Positions 1 through 5,365 are shown, counted from the stretch's first letter. The stretch: 5,365 bases of DNA from an uncultured Alphaproteobacteria bacterium (GCA_937128575.1 CAKZMN010000219.1:1-5365), one strand, 5' to 3'. Numbers and translations: made by a program. Notes: generated by a model not told the origin, from the sequence alone.

Positions 1-186
1 TTCCGCGTATTTAAATTCTTGCCTCAGCTTAATGGTTTCTTTTTCGCTGATTTTTTTACGTTTTCCGGAGTTTTTGTAGCTATCATTCACGCCGTTCACG
101 AGTATGCGCACAACCTGATCCATGCTAGGGCTGTCCGTCGCAAGCCACGGGGCTTGTATTGATTTTTTTGGCGTTTCGTCTGTCAT
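1..186 (-). CDS. N-terminal fragment of an unrecognised protein (runs off left edge)
   Basis: This is an open frame of 62 codons from an ATG at 184-186 to the window edge. It begins MTDETPKKSIQAPWLATDSP and continues into a very basic, charged stretch (NSGKRKKISEKE) at about residues 39-51. An in-frame TAA lies four codons upstream of the ATG, so the frame cannot start much earlier. No Shine-Dalgarno sequence precedes the ATG, only an A-rich leader. A second ATG at codon 22 also lacks one. No signal peptide or membrane segment is visible in this part. The gene is divergent from ndk across a 159-bp region containing a plausible minus-strand promoter. I do not recognise the family. The segment APWLATDSPSMDQVVRIL faintly recalls the extreme N-terminus of alphaproteobacterial CCA-adding tRNA nucleotidyltransferases (a PWL motif followed by a short helix). 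The diagnostic GG...R/D motif would lie outside the window, so this is only a hint. Confidence 0.6.
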   Translation of the reverse strand, partial: MTDETPKKSIQAPWLATDSPSMDQVVRILVNGVNDSYKNSGKRKKISEKETIKLRQEFKYAE

Positions 187-210
187 GTTTTTAATTTACG
201 CTCAAATTCG

Positions 211-225
211 TTAAACACCCGTTAA
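211..225. promoter_or_regulatory. CtrA-like box, TTAA-N7-TTAA
   Basis: The sequence TTAA-ACACCCG-TTAA is an exact match to the TTAA-N7-TTAA pattern bound by the alphaproteobacterial cell-cycle regulator CtrA. On the minus strand each half reads TTAAC, which fits the fuller consensus. It sits between the minus-strand start codon at 186 and the candidate -35 at 248-253, across the -10 and start site. Binding here would more likely repress than activate the leftward gene. The match is seen directly; that CtrA binds is inference from the motif and the apparent lineage. Confidence 0.4.
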
Positions 226-253
226 AATACACTATTTTTATATATTATGTCAA
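224..253 (-). promoter_or_regulatory. Candidate sigma70-type promoter for the leftward partial gene
   Basis: Read on the minus strand, 253-248 spells a perfect TTGACA -35 box. It is followed after 18 bp by TATTTT at 229-224 (4 of 6 matches to TATAAT). Transcription would start near 217, leaving a leader of about 30 nt before the ATG at 186. The spacer is 1 bp longer than optimal and the -10 is weak, so start-site mapping could shift it. The -35 overlaps the palindrome at 250-262, and the -10 overlaps the CtrA-like box at 211-225. Confidence 0.45.
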
Positions 254-262
254 TTAAATTGA
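250..262. repeat. Perfect 6-bp inverted repeat around a single base (TCAATT-A-AATTGA), operator-like
   Basis: TCAATT at 250-255 and AATTGA at 257-262 are exact reverse complements flanking one A. The first 11 bases recur exactly (TCAATTAAATT) at 315-325, close to the predicted transcription start of ndk. The palindrome overlaps the -35 of the leftward promoter. The spacing suits a dimeric regulator contacting both promoters. AT-rich DNA yields short palindromes by chance, so the function is unproven. Confidence 0.35.
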
Positions 263-267
263 GGTTG

Positions 268-279
268 GCTTAATTAAGC
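268..279. repeat. 12-bp perfect palindrome GCTTAATTAAGC upstream of the ndk -35
   Basis: GCTTAATTAAGC equals its own reverse complement and ends two bases before the candidate ndk -35 at 282-287. An uninterrupted palindrome here could be a regulator site acting on ndk. It has no spaced half-sites of a family that I recognise, and chance occurrence in AT-rich DNA remains possible. Confidence 0.3.
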
Positions 280-281
280 AC

Positions 282-310
282 TTGCGTATGGTCGCGCGCC
301 TTTATATATA
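282..310 (+). promoter_or_regulatory. Candidate sigma70-type promoter of ndk
   Basis: TTGCGT at 282-287 (-35; the leading TTG is the most conserved part) is followed by a 17-bp G+C-rich spacer and TATATA at 305-310 (-10). An alternative -10, TATAAA at 307-312, would give a 19-bp spacer. Transcription would begin around 316-318, giving a leader of about 29 nt before the ndk ATG. The direct-repeat copy at 315-325 covers this predicted start. Confidence 0.45.
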
Positions 311-332
311 AAGCTCAATTAAATTACTTAAA

Positions 333-337
333 AAGGA
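333..337 (+). promoter_or_regulatory. Ribosome binding site of ndk (AAGGA)
   Basis: AAGGA lies 8 nt before the ATG at 346, an ideal spacing. It fixes that ATG as the ndk start. It is the best Shine-Dalgarno sequence in the window. Confidence 0.8.
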
Positions 338-345
338 ATTACACG

Positions 346-768
346 ATGTCCACAGAGCGTACATTTTCAATTATTAAGCCGGACGCAACGCGCCGCAATC
401 TTACTGGTGCTATCAATGCAATGATCGAGGGCGCTGGCCTACGTATCGTTGCGCAAAAGCGCATTCACATGGATATAGAAAAGGCTAAAGGCTTTTACGC
501 CGTTCATAGCGAGCGTCCATTCTTTGGTGAGCTAACAGAATTCATGATCTCTGAGCCTGTTGTTGTTCAGGTTCTAGAAGGTGAAAACGCTGTTGCTGCG
601 TACCGTAATGTTATGGGCGCAACAAACCCAGAAGACGCCGATGCGGGTACAATCCGCAAGGAACACGCTCTTTCAATTGGTGAAAACTCTGTTCACGGTT
701 CAGATAGCCTCGAAAATGCGGCGATCGAAATTAAGTACTTCTTCTCTGATGATGAGATTGTTGGTTAA
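346..768 (+). CDS. ndk: Nucleoside diphosphate kinase
   Basis: Ndk transfers the gamma phosphate from ATP to nucleoside and deoxynucleoside diphosphates through a phosphohistidine intermediate in the cytoplasm, balancing NTP and dNTP pools. The 140-residue length is typical of bacterial Ndk. Family motifs are intact: [11 protein letters not shown] at 4-14 with Lys11; [11 protein letters not shown] at 50-60 with Tyr51; a GENAV segment at 79-83; Arg87 and the MGATNP loop at 90-95; Arg104; and NSVHGSDS at 114-121, with Asn114 and the catalytic His117. The Shine-Dalgarno at 333-337 supports the start. The gene has its own promoter-like sequence and stands alone on the plus strand. Its TAA overlaps the stop codon of the convergent histidine kinase by sharing TTAA at 765-768. 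The only plausible terminator lies downstream within that kinase gene. Nothing is missing or unusual in the protein. Confidence 0.98.
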   Translation: MSTERTFSIIKPDATRRNLTGAINAMIEGAGLRIVAQKRIHMDIEKAKGFYAVHSERPFFGELTEFMISEPVVVQVLEGENAVAAYRNVMGATNPEDADAGTIRKEHALSIGENSVHGSDSLENAAIEIKYFFSDDEIVG

Positions 769-3700
769 TCAACGTCGCTAATCAGTTTAGCAATAGAATC
801 TTTAGCTCTCCGATTTGCGTCGGGGAGCTTTTCTATATTTTGGCGCGCCGTTTCGATATCGCCGTTCTTGGCTGAGTTTTCAATCACGTCCGATATATCG
901 CTAATGATCTTTACGCCAAAATTGGCGGCCATACCCTTAATTTCATGAGCTTTGTCGCGCATGACCTCTGTGTCATCACTATCTTTAATAGAAAGCAAAT
1001 CATCAATAATACTATCCGCTGTGGTGACGTAGCTCTCCATGAGAGTGCTAAATTGCTCTGCGCCTAAAGTATCGATTAGGTTTTGAGCGGCCTGCATATC
1101 CAAAACAGAATTTTCTTCATTTTCTGACGCTTCTATTTTTGCATCAGCGTCAGCAAAGGAATCGAATTCTTTGCTCGCAGTTTCGGCAGCGAAATCGAGC
1201 AGGGCGCTGCTCTCTGAATCTTTGTTTTCTGCTGCCATTTCCGCCTCTGCTGAGGGCTCCTCTTGAAGTGAAGGTTCTTCTGCTTCAACGGCGTTAATGG
1301 CCTCTTCTGGCTTGGCAGTAGCCGGCTCGGCAGTTTTTGCAACCTTCAGTGTTCCATTTTGAATATCTTCTATAATTCCATACAGCTTTTCTGGATCAAT
1401 AGGCTTGGCCAAGAACCCGTTCAGGCCGGCTTCATAATAACTATCAATATCTTCCTGTGACACATTGCCAGAAATCGCAATAATTGGAATTTGCGATTTT
1501 GATGTATCAGAGAGGCCTCTTATAAGCTTGGCGGTCTCCAACCCGCTCATGCCTGTCAAGTTGACATCACTTAAAACAGCATCAAAATTGTTGGTTTCCA
1601 AAAGGCCAATGGCTTCTTCTCCGCTGTCGACCATGTGGGTTGTGTGTCCGGCCTTGGCCAAGAACCCGGCCAAAACTTTTTGGTTCATTTCATTATCTTC
1701 AATGATGAGCAAATGCATTGGTGATGCGCTGTTCAGTTTTGGCGCAAGACCAGTAGAGTGCTCAATCGCATCAGAGGCCTCTGCGCGGCCCTTGTTCATT
1801 AAAATGCTGAAATGGAACGTGCTGCCGATATGTTCTTGGCTGGTGACGCTAATTGCGCCGCCCATGGCTTCAACCAAGCGTTTACAAATCGCAAGACCCA
1901 GACCAGTGCCACCATAGCGCCGTGAAACTGTGCTGTCGGCTTGCTCAAACGGAGTGAACAAACTCTCTTGCACGGCATCGGAAATGCCAATCCCTGTGTC
2001 TTCAACGGCAAAGTAAACTTCATAGTCTGCGGTGATTCCCTCTTGCTTGCCTGCAATGTCGGTAGCGCGCAGTTGAATTGTAACCTTACCTTCTTCGGTA
2101 AACTTAATAGCGTTATTGACTAAATTAAGCAGCACTTGGCGCAGGCGCGTTGGGTCGCCAATCACGTAGTCAGGAAAGCCGGGGGATATATCAACCTCAA
2201 GGGCAACTTCCTTATCTGCCGCATGACCAGACATTAACATCACAACGCCTTGCGCAAGCTTGCCTAAATCAAAATCAATAGCCTCAAGCTCCATCGAACC
2301 ACGCTCAATTTTTTCAAAATCAAGAATGTCATTTAAAAGCGCCATCATCGTTTCGCCAGATTTTTGCACGGCGAGTAAATAATCTTTTTGATCCTTGTTC
2401 AGTGTCGTATCGCCCAAAAGACGCACCATGCCCAATATGCCTGTCATTGGCGTTCTGATTTCATGGCTAACAACGGCGAGGAAAGCTGACTTTGCGCGGT
2501 TCGCTTCATCTGCCATTTCTTTGGCTACGCGCATCTCTTCTGTGCGTTGCATTTCACGTTCACGTAAATCCGCCATTAGCTCTCGTTCGCGTTCAATAAC
2601 GCGCAAGAGGCGCGCCTGGTCTGCCGATTCTTTTGAGTGCTTAAGGCGTGCTCTAGATTGAACCTCGCGGCTTTCTCGTGAGCGCTTATGACGATCCTCT
2701 TCTTCAAGCAATTCAATTTTCTTTTTAACCGCGAGCATGAAAAAATACGCCTGAGGAAAAAGGGCGAACCAATAGGCATTAACGCTATAGGTGTTTATAG
2801 GAAGTATATCTGCCGCCGCCATTGCGGTAATGCCGCCTCCGATAAAGATAGCGACCCACGCCGCGGCGTAATGAACGCCCGCATATTTCCCCGCCTGTCC
2901 CTTAAAAAAAGAAAGCGCGGCAATGATAAGTAAAATAGCGCTGGCCGGCACGAAGATTAGAAGATCATTGACGGTTGAGTTTTTGAACAAAAACAAGCCG
3001 ATGAAACTACTGGCCGCGAGAAACCCAAAGCAGCCCATAAGCGCTAAGTTTTCTTTATGTTCATCCGTTGTGATGCGTAAGAAAAACTTGGTCATTATCA
3101 AACCAAGTAAGATACTCGCTGCGTATAGGAAGCTTAGAGCCTCTCCGAACAAATGAAAGCTAACGAGAAAATTCTTGCTGAGCAGGATAAATAAAAGACC
3201 ATTTAAAAAATAATAACCGGAGAATAATAAATAATTTAAATTCCGCCTAATGAAGCTGACGGCCATGAAAAACCCAATTAAGCCCACAATAAACACAGCG
3301 ATCATAATAAAGAAAGCGTCGCCATGACCGGTAATAGAAAGGTAATCGCGCTCTGTAATCAGAAACGGGGTAATCGTGTTTAAAAGGCTTTCTTCTGGAT
3401 CAATGTAAACCGCGAACAGCTCGGTTTGTCCCTTGCGCAATTTAATGGGGACCGCTGCGCCAAAGGTATTTGATGCAGCTTTAACCTTGGATGTATCAAT
3501 AATAGTTTCATCAATAGAGTGATTGCGTACCATAAGCGATTTGGCAATCGCGGCGCGTCCATCAATTAAGCGCCCGAAATGTAAAATCCAGTTTTCTGTG
3601 TTTGAAGTATTTGTAACAGAAAAAACAACCCACGTTGGCGCCGCATCAGGGCCAAAATTGATGCTGTTTTTATTCTGCCGCGCGCCGCGCAAATTATTCT

Positions 3701-3947
3701 GATGGCGATTTATGACGGCGTTATAGGTCAGGTGTTTTTCTGGATCTAGCGTTGCATAGCTTTGCGGACCAATAAATGTCAGTACGTTACTGCCGTCTAG
3801 CTGAACGCGCGCAGATTTAGTGATTTGTGCTTGCGCGATGTGCGTTGTTGAAAAAAAGGCGAGCGTTAGCAATAGCGCAGTAAACCCCCAAAGGAGCTTG
3901 CCTGGCATCGTTTTATTGTTATGCATGCGCTTAGTCTTAAGGGACAT
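765..3947 (-). CDS. Hybrid sensor histidine kinase (7TMR-DISM, HisKA, HATPase, REC, Hpt)
   Basis: This is an inner-membrane phosphorelay sensor of 1060 residues, numbered from the ATG at 3945-3947. A basic N-terminus, hydrophobic core and AQA cleavage site at about 38-40 form a signal peptide. A periplasmic domain (about 60-210) and seven hydrophobic helices (about 211-233, 237-257, 264-291, 300-321, 328-348, 359-380, 389-407) match the 7TMR-DISM layout. A highly charged coiled coil (408-488) leads to HisKA, with His495 in SHEIRTP. The HATPase has NNAIKF (611-616), DTGIGI (650-655), FTPFEQAD (664-671) and GGTGLGL (679-685). The receiver (about 745-861) has Glu750/Asp751, phospho-acceptor Asp794, Ser826 where Thr is also common, and Lys848. 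An acidic Ala/Glu-rich linker (about 863-948) precedes an Hpt domain with His1001 in AHEIKG. All catalytic residues are present. No response regulator gene is visible, so the ligand and target are unknown. The frame extends upstream to a TTG at 4058, but that overlaps the oxidase gene. ATGs at 3926 and 3908 are alternative starts, and none has a strong Shine-Dalgarno. Confidence 0.93.
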   Translation of the reverse strand: MSLKTKRMHNNKTMPGKLLWGFTALLLTLAFFSTTHIAQAQITKSARVQLDGSNVLTFIGPQSYATLDPEKHLTYNAVINRHQNNLRGARQNKNSINFGPDAAPTWVVFSVTNTSNTENWILHFGRLIDGRAAIAKSLMVRNHSIDETIIDTSKVKAASNTFGAAVPIKLRKGQTELFAVYIDPEESLLNTITPFLITERDYLSITGHGDAFFIMIAVFIVGLIGFFMAVSFIRRNLNYLLFSGYYFLNGLLFILLSKNFLVSFHLFGEALSFLYAASILLGLIMTKFFLRITTDEHKENLALMGCFGFLAASSFIGLFLFKNSTVNDLLIFVPASAILLIIAALSFFKGQAGKYAGVHYAAAWVAIFIGGGITAMAAADILPINTYSVNAYWFALFPQAYFFMLAVKKKIELLEEEDRHKRSRESREVQSRARLKHSKESADQARLLRVIERERELMADLREREMQRTEEMRVAKEMADEANRAKSAFLAVVSHEIRTPMTGILGMVRLLGDTTLNKDQKDYLLAVQKSGETMMALLNDILDFEKIERGSMELEAIDFDLGKLAQGVVMLMSGHAADKEVALEVDISPGFPDYVIGDPTRLRQVLLNLVNNAIKFTEEGKVTIQLRATDIAGKQEGITADYEVYFAVEDTGIGISDAVQESLFTPFEQADSTVSRRYGGTGLGLAICKRLVEAMGGAISVTSQEHIGSTFHFSILMNKGRAEASDAIEHSTGLAPKLNSASPMHLLIIEDNEMNQKVLAGFLAKAGHTTHMVDSGEEAIGLLETNNFDAVLSDVNLTGMSGLETAKLIRGLSDTSKSQIPIIAISGNVSQEDIDSYYEAGLNGFLAKPIDPEKLYGIIEDIQNGTLKVAKTAEPATAKPEEAINAVEAEEPSLQEEPSAEAEMAAENKDSESSALLDFAAETASKEFDSFADADAKIEASENEENSVLDMQAAQNLIDTLGAEQFSTLMESYVTTADSIIDDLLSIKDSDDTEVMRDKAHEIKGMAANFGVKIISDISDVIENSAKNGDIETARQNIEKLPDANRRAKDSIAKLISDVD
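804..834 (+). terminator. Intrinsic terminator of ndk, embedded in the kinase coding sequence
   Basis: AGCTCTCCGA at 804-813 pairs with TCGGGGAGCT at 820-829. This gives a 10-bp stem, one pair being a G-U wobble in the plus-strand RNA, around a 6-base loop (TTTGCG). A TTTT-C-T run follows immediately, with more T-rich sequence after it. The stem begins 35 nt after the ndk stop. Read from the minus strand, the hairpin is followed by AAAGATT rather than a T tract, so it should act only on rightward transcripts. The same bases encode residues [10 protein letters not shown] near the C-terminus of the kinase. Confidence 0.65.
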
Positions 3948-4032
3948 TAAACCCCGATATTTAATATGTTTCGCTCTATAAGGATTATAAAACGAAATGA
4001 ATGGATAAAAGCTTAACGTTCTGCTTTTGATT
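3948..4032. other. 85-bp intergenic leader between the oxidase subunit gene and the kinase gene
   Basis: Apart from the TATAAT at 3984-3989, this AT-rich gap holds ATATT-T-AATAT (3957-3967), a perfect 5-bp inverted repeat around one base. It also holds a weak AAAAGC/GCTTTT pairing (4007-4012 with 4023-4028, 10-base loop) just after the oxidase stop. That stem has only two G-C pairs and no separate T tract in the leftward direction, so it is not a convincing terminator. No RNA gene or further ORF is apparent. Confidence 0.5.
3984..3989 (-). promoter_or_regulatory. Candidate -10 element (TATAAT) for the histidine kinase gene
   Basis: A perfect TATAAT on the minus strand lies about 37 bp upstream of the ATG at 3947, so transcription would begin near 3977. 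No convincing -35 is found at 16-18 bp (GCTTTT or CTTTTA), so the promoter may be weak or activator-dependent. Its position supports a kinase start at 3947, 3926 or 3908 and argues against the TTG at 4058, which lies upstream of it. Confidence 0.35.
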
Positions 4033-4182
4033 TTACCAGCTGATGAGGGTAAGGCCAAGAACTATAAGAATGGCAACGGTAGCGATAGTGCCATACTTCA
4101 TAAGCTTGGCGAATCCGTTCCATATTCCCTGTGCGTTTTCGAGTTGCTCTTCAGTGATTTTTACTGGTTTGTTCGTAGCCAT
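4033..4182 (-). CDS. aa3-type cytochrome c oxidase small subunit IV
   Basis: This small gene encodes 49 residues starting MATNKPVKITEEQLENAQG. A polar, charged N-terminus (1-19) is followed by the signature WNGFAKLMKYGT at 21-32 and a single hydrophobic helix at about 33-48, ending at Trp49. This is the layout of the bacterial aa3 oxidase subunit IV family (COX4_pro_2 type), whose Paracoccus denitrificans member is about 50 residues with an aromatic-GF-K segment before one transmembrane helix. In that complex the subunit packs against the catalytic core in the inner membrane and is not essential for catalysis. AAGAG at 4190-4194 lies 7 nt before the ATG, and a promoter-like sequence lies at 4226-4254. 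The core subunits I-III are not in the window; subunit IV is often encoded away from them. The identification rests on pattern recognition of a very short protein. The main alternative is an unrelated single-helix membrane protein. Confidence 0.8.
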   Translation of the reverse strand: MATNKPVKITEEQLENAQGIWNGFAKLMKYGTIATVAILIVLGLTLISW

Positions 4183-4189
4183 TTTAACG

Positions 4190-4194
4190 CTCTT
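4190..4194 (-). promoter_or_regulatory. Ribosome binding site of the oxidase subunit IV gene (AAGAG)
   Basis: On the minus strand, AAGAG within AAAAAAGAG ends 7 nt before the ATG at 4182. The good spacing supports this short frame as a translated gene and selects that ATG. Confidence 0.6.
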
Positions 4195-4225
4195 TTTTGT
4201 AACGGTTGATTTGATTTACACATGA

Positions 4226-4254
4226 ATTAGACGCGAAAACACCATTAAACTCAA
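4226..4254 (-). promoter_or_regulatory. Candidate sigma70-type promoter of the oxidase subunit IV gene
   Basis: On the minus strand, TTGAGT (254-249 of the 4200s) is followed by exactly 17 bp and TCTAAT (4231-4226; 5 of 6 matches to TATAAT). The predicted start near 4219 gives a leader of about 37 nt. It lies in the 75-bp gap after purN, where I see no terminator. The oxidase gene could therefore be transcribed both from here and by read-through from purMN. Confidence 0.5.
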
Positions 4255-4257
4255 GGT

Positions 4258-4866
4258 TTAAGCGTCATTTTTTAATATATTTCCAGCAACGTGCGTAATG
4301 GCTTCGGGGTAGGCAAGATGCTCTTGCTCTAAAACGCGCGCCGCCAAAGTGTCTGGAGGGTCATTTTCTAAAATAGCGACCTGTTTTTGAACAATAATTG
4401 GCCCGCTATCCATTTCTGGCACAACGTAATGCACGCTGCAGCCTGCTGCCTTGTCGCCAGCCTCAATCGCACGTTCGTGGGTGTTTAGCCCCTTGTGCTT
4501 GGGCAATAGAGATGGGTGGATATTGATTATCTTCTCCGGCCAGTGGTCAATGAAATCTGCACTCAGAATGCGCATGAAGCCCGCCAAGCAAACTAAATCC
4601 GCGCTATAGGGGATAATTGTATTTTGAAGAGCCTTCTCAAACCCGGCTTTTGAGGCAAAGCTTTTATGATCGACCGTCTGCGTTGGAATGTCCGCTTGTT
4701 CTGCGCGCTGCAAGCCAAAAACATCGGGCTTGTTGGAAATGACCACAGCAATTTCTGCGGGGAATTTAGGAACCGCGCAGGCATCAATAATTGCTTGAAG
4801 GTTGCTGCCGCGTCCAGAAATCAGAACGGCCAGTTTAATCTTGTTGTTTGATCCGACTATCGCCAT
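4258..4866 (-). CDS. purN: Phosphoribosylglycinamide formyltransferase
   Basis: PurN transfers a formyl group from 10-formyltetrahydrofolate to glycinamide ribonucleotide (GAR), giving formyl-GAR, in de novo purine synthesis in the cytoplasm. The 202-residue length is normal for the folate-dependent enzyme. Visible motifs are the phosphate-binding SGRGSNLQAI at 17-26, VCLAGFMRIL at 92-101 in the folate site, NIHPSLLP at 115-122 with catalytic Asn115 and His117, and PEMDSGPII at 150-158 with catalytic Asp153. The core is complete, ending in a typical helix (residues about 171-199). The ATG at 4864-4866 overlaps the last 10 bp of purM, and no Shine-Dalgarno precedes it, so translation is probably coupled to purM termination. 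The next gene on the strand lies 75 bp away and has its own promoter-like sequence. Confidence 0.97.
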   Translation of the reverse strand: MAIVGSNNKIKLAVLISGRGSNLQAIIDACAVPKFPAEIAVVISNKPDVFGLQRAEQADIPTQTVDHKSFASKAGFEKALQNTIIPYSADLVCLAGFMRILSADFIDHWPEKIINIHPSLLPKHKGLNTHERAIEAGDKAAGCSVHYVVPEMDSGPIIVQKQVAILENDPPDTLAARVLEQEHLAYPEAITHVAGNILKNDA

Positions 4867-5365
4867 GTATCGATATTATCAATGATAATGGGCTGATCAG
4901 CGTCCGCGCGTTTCTCGATCGTACCAATGGTGAAAACGCTTTCGCCTTTTGATTCCAAAGTGGCCTTAATGCCTTCAGCTTGATCAGCGCGGCAAACAAC
5001 AACCATACCTAACCCACAATTGAGGGTGGTTGCCATATCGTGAAGATCAAGATCACCAATTTCAACCAACCAGCGGAAAATCGTAGGCAATGTCCATGAG
5101 CTTGCATCAATGCGCGCTGTCACGTTTTCGGGTAAAACGCGGGGCACATTCTCATATAATCCACCGCCCGTAATATGCGCCATGCCTTTAATCGCTGGCT
5201 TGCCGTCTGCGCCCTTTGTCTTTAGCGCTTCAAGAATAGAGCGCACATAAATGCGTGTGGGCATTAAAATCAACTCGCCCAAAGACAGAGTGCTGTCAAA
5301 CGGTGCGCGGCTTTCATAATCGAAATCTTCAGTGTTTTTGATCAATTGGCGAACAAGAGAAAAGC
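4857..5365 (-). CDS. purM: Phosphoribosylformylglycinamidine cyclo-ligase (AIR synthetase), C-terminal part
   Basis: PurM closes the imidazole ring of formylglycinamidine ribonucleotide using ATP, yielding aminoimidazole ribonucleotide (AIR), in de novo purine synthesis. The right edge cuts the gene: 168 complete C-terminal residues are visible, roughly half of a normal enzyme of about 340-350. The visible frame opens with FSLVRQ, which in the family follows a conserved HSNG, so the missing part is the N-terminal ATP-binding half. Conserved C-terminal blocks are MPTRIYVRSILEAL, AHITGGGLYENVPRVLP, SSWTLPTIFRWL and LNCGLGMVVV. The TTG at 5345 is an internal Leu codon, not a start. The TAG stop at 4857-4859 lies inside the first codons of purN, the usual purMN arrangement in Proteobacteria. 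Confidence 0.97.
   Translation of the reverse strand, partial: FSLVRQLIKNTEDFDYESRAPFDSTLSLGELILMPTRIYVRSILEALKTKGADGKPAIKGMAHITGGGLYENVPRVLPENVTARIDASSWTLPTIFRWLVEIGDLDLHDMATTLNCGLGMVVVCRADQAEGIKATLESKGESVFTIGTIEKRADADQPIIIDNIDTWR

Noticed and set aside
581..781. 66-codon plus-strand frame inside ndk
   Set aside because: Out-of-frame shadow of ndk with no initiation signal.
1465..1917. 150-codon open frame on the plus strand
   Set aside because: It lies entirely antisense to the receiver and HATPase coding region of the kinase, has no recognisable motif and no ribosome binding site, and the kinase frame is certain.
2395..3156. Several 60-90 codon frames within the kinase membrane and HisKA coding region
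   Set aside because: None has a motif or start signal; they are explained by the coding bias of the kinase on the opposite strand.
4007..4028. Hairpin AAAAGC/GCTTTT as terminator of the oxidase subunit gene
   Set aside because: The stem is six pairs with only two G-C, the loop is ten bases, and the T run is part of the stem; too weak to call.
3948..4058. N-terminal extension of the kinase from a TTG
   Set aside because: It overlaps the oxidase subunit gene, begins with a rare start codon, and would put 50 extra residues before a normal signal peptide; the likely promoter lies downstream of it.
4027..4225. Two 60-codon plus-strand frames over the oxidase subunit gene
   Set aside because: Both are shadows of the minus-strand gene, which has a Shine-Dalgarno, a promoter and a recognisable family pattern.
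4593..4851. Overlapping frames on both strands inside purN
   Set aside because: Shadows of purN, whose catalytic motifs are intact in its own frame.

Overview
The window looks like chromosomal DNA of an alphaproteobacterium of moderate G+C content. The best indicator is a 49-codon gene at 4033-4182 (minus strand) that matches the small subunit IV of aa3-type cytochrome c oxidase, a family essentially confined to Alphaproteobacteria. A tightly coupled purM-purN pair, a 140-residue Ndk and a TTAA-N7-TTAA element of CtrA type agree with this. I cannot name a genus. The content is mostly ordinary core metabolism plus one large sensor kinase. I see no insertion sequence, CRISPR array, tRNA, rRNA or phage gene.

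Layout, left to right. 1-186 (minus) is the first 62 codons of an unrecognised gene that runs off the left edge. 187-345 is an AT-rich divergent promoter region with promoter-like elements for both flanking genes and three symmetric motifs. 346-768 (plus) is ndk, nucleoside diphosphate kinase. 765-3947 (minus) is a 1060-residue hybrid histidine kinase with a signal peptide, a periplasmic domain, seven membrane helices (7TMR-DISM type), HisKA, HATPase, receiver and Hpt domains. It converges on ndk so tightly that the two stop codons overlap in one TTAA, and the likely intrinsic terminator of ndk lies inside the kinase coding sequence. 3948-4032 is the short kinase leader, with a perfect TATAAT. 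4033-4182 (minus) is the oxidase subunit IV gene, preceded by a good sigma70-like promoter at 4226-4254. 4258-4866 (minus) is purN. 4857-5365 (minus) is the C-terminal half of purM, cut by the right edge and overlapping purN by 10 bp.

How the genes relate. PurM and PurN act in de novo purine synthesis, and Ndk charges the resulting nucleoside diphosphates to triphosphates, so nucleotide metabolism is the common thread on both sides of the kinase. The oxidase subunit and the kinase follow purMN on the same strand, but each has its own promoter-like sequence, so they need not form one operon. The kinase has a complete internal phosphorelay but no separate response regulator in view, so its target is unknown. 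I do not see a clearly new biological system. The points most worth a second look are the regulatory layout upstream of ndk, the terminator nested in a coding region, and the small oxidase gene, which a length cut-off could miss.
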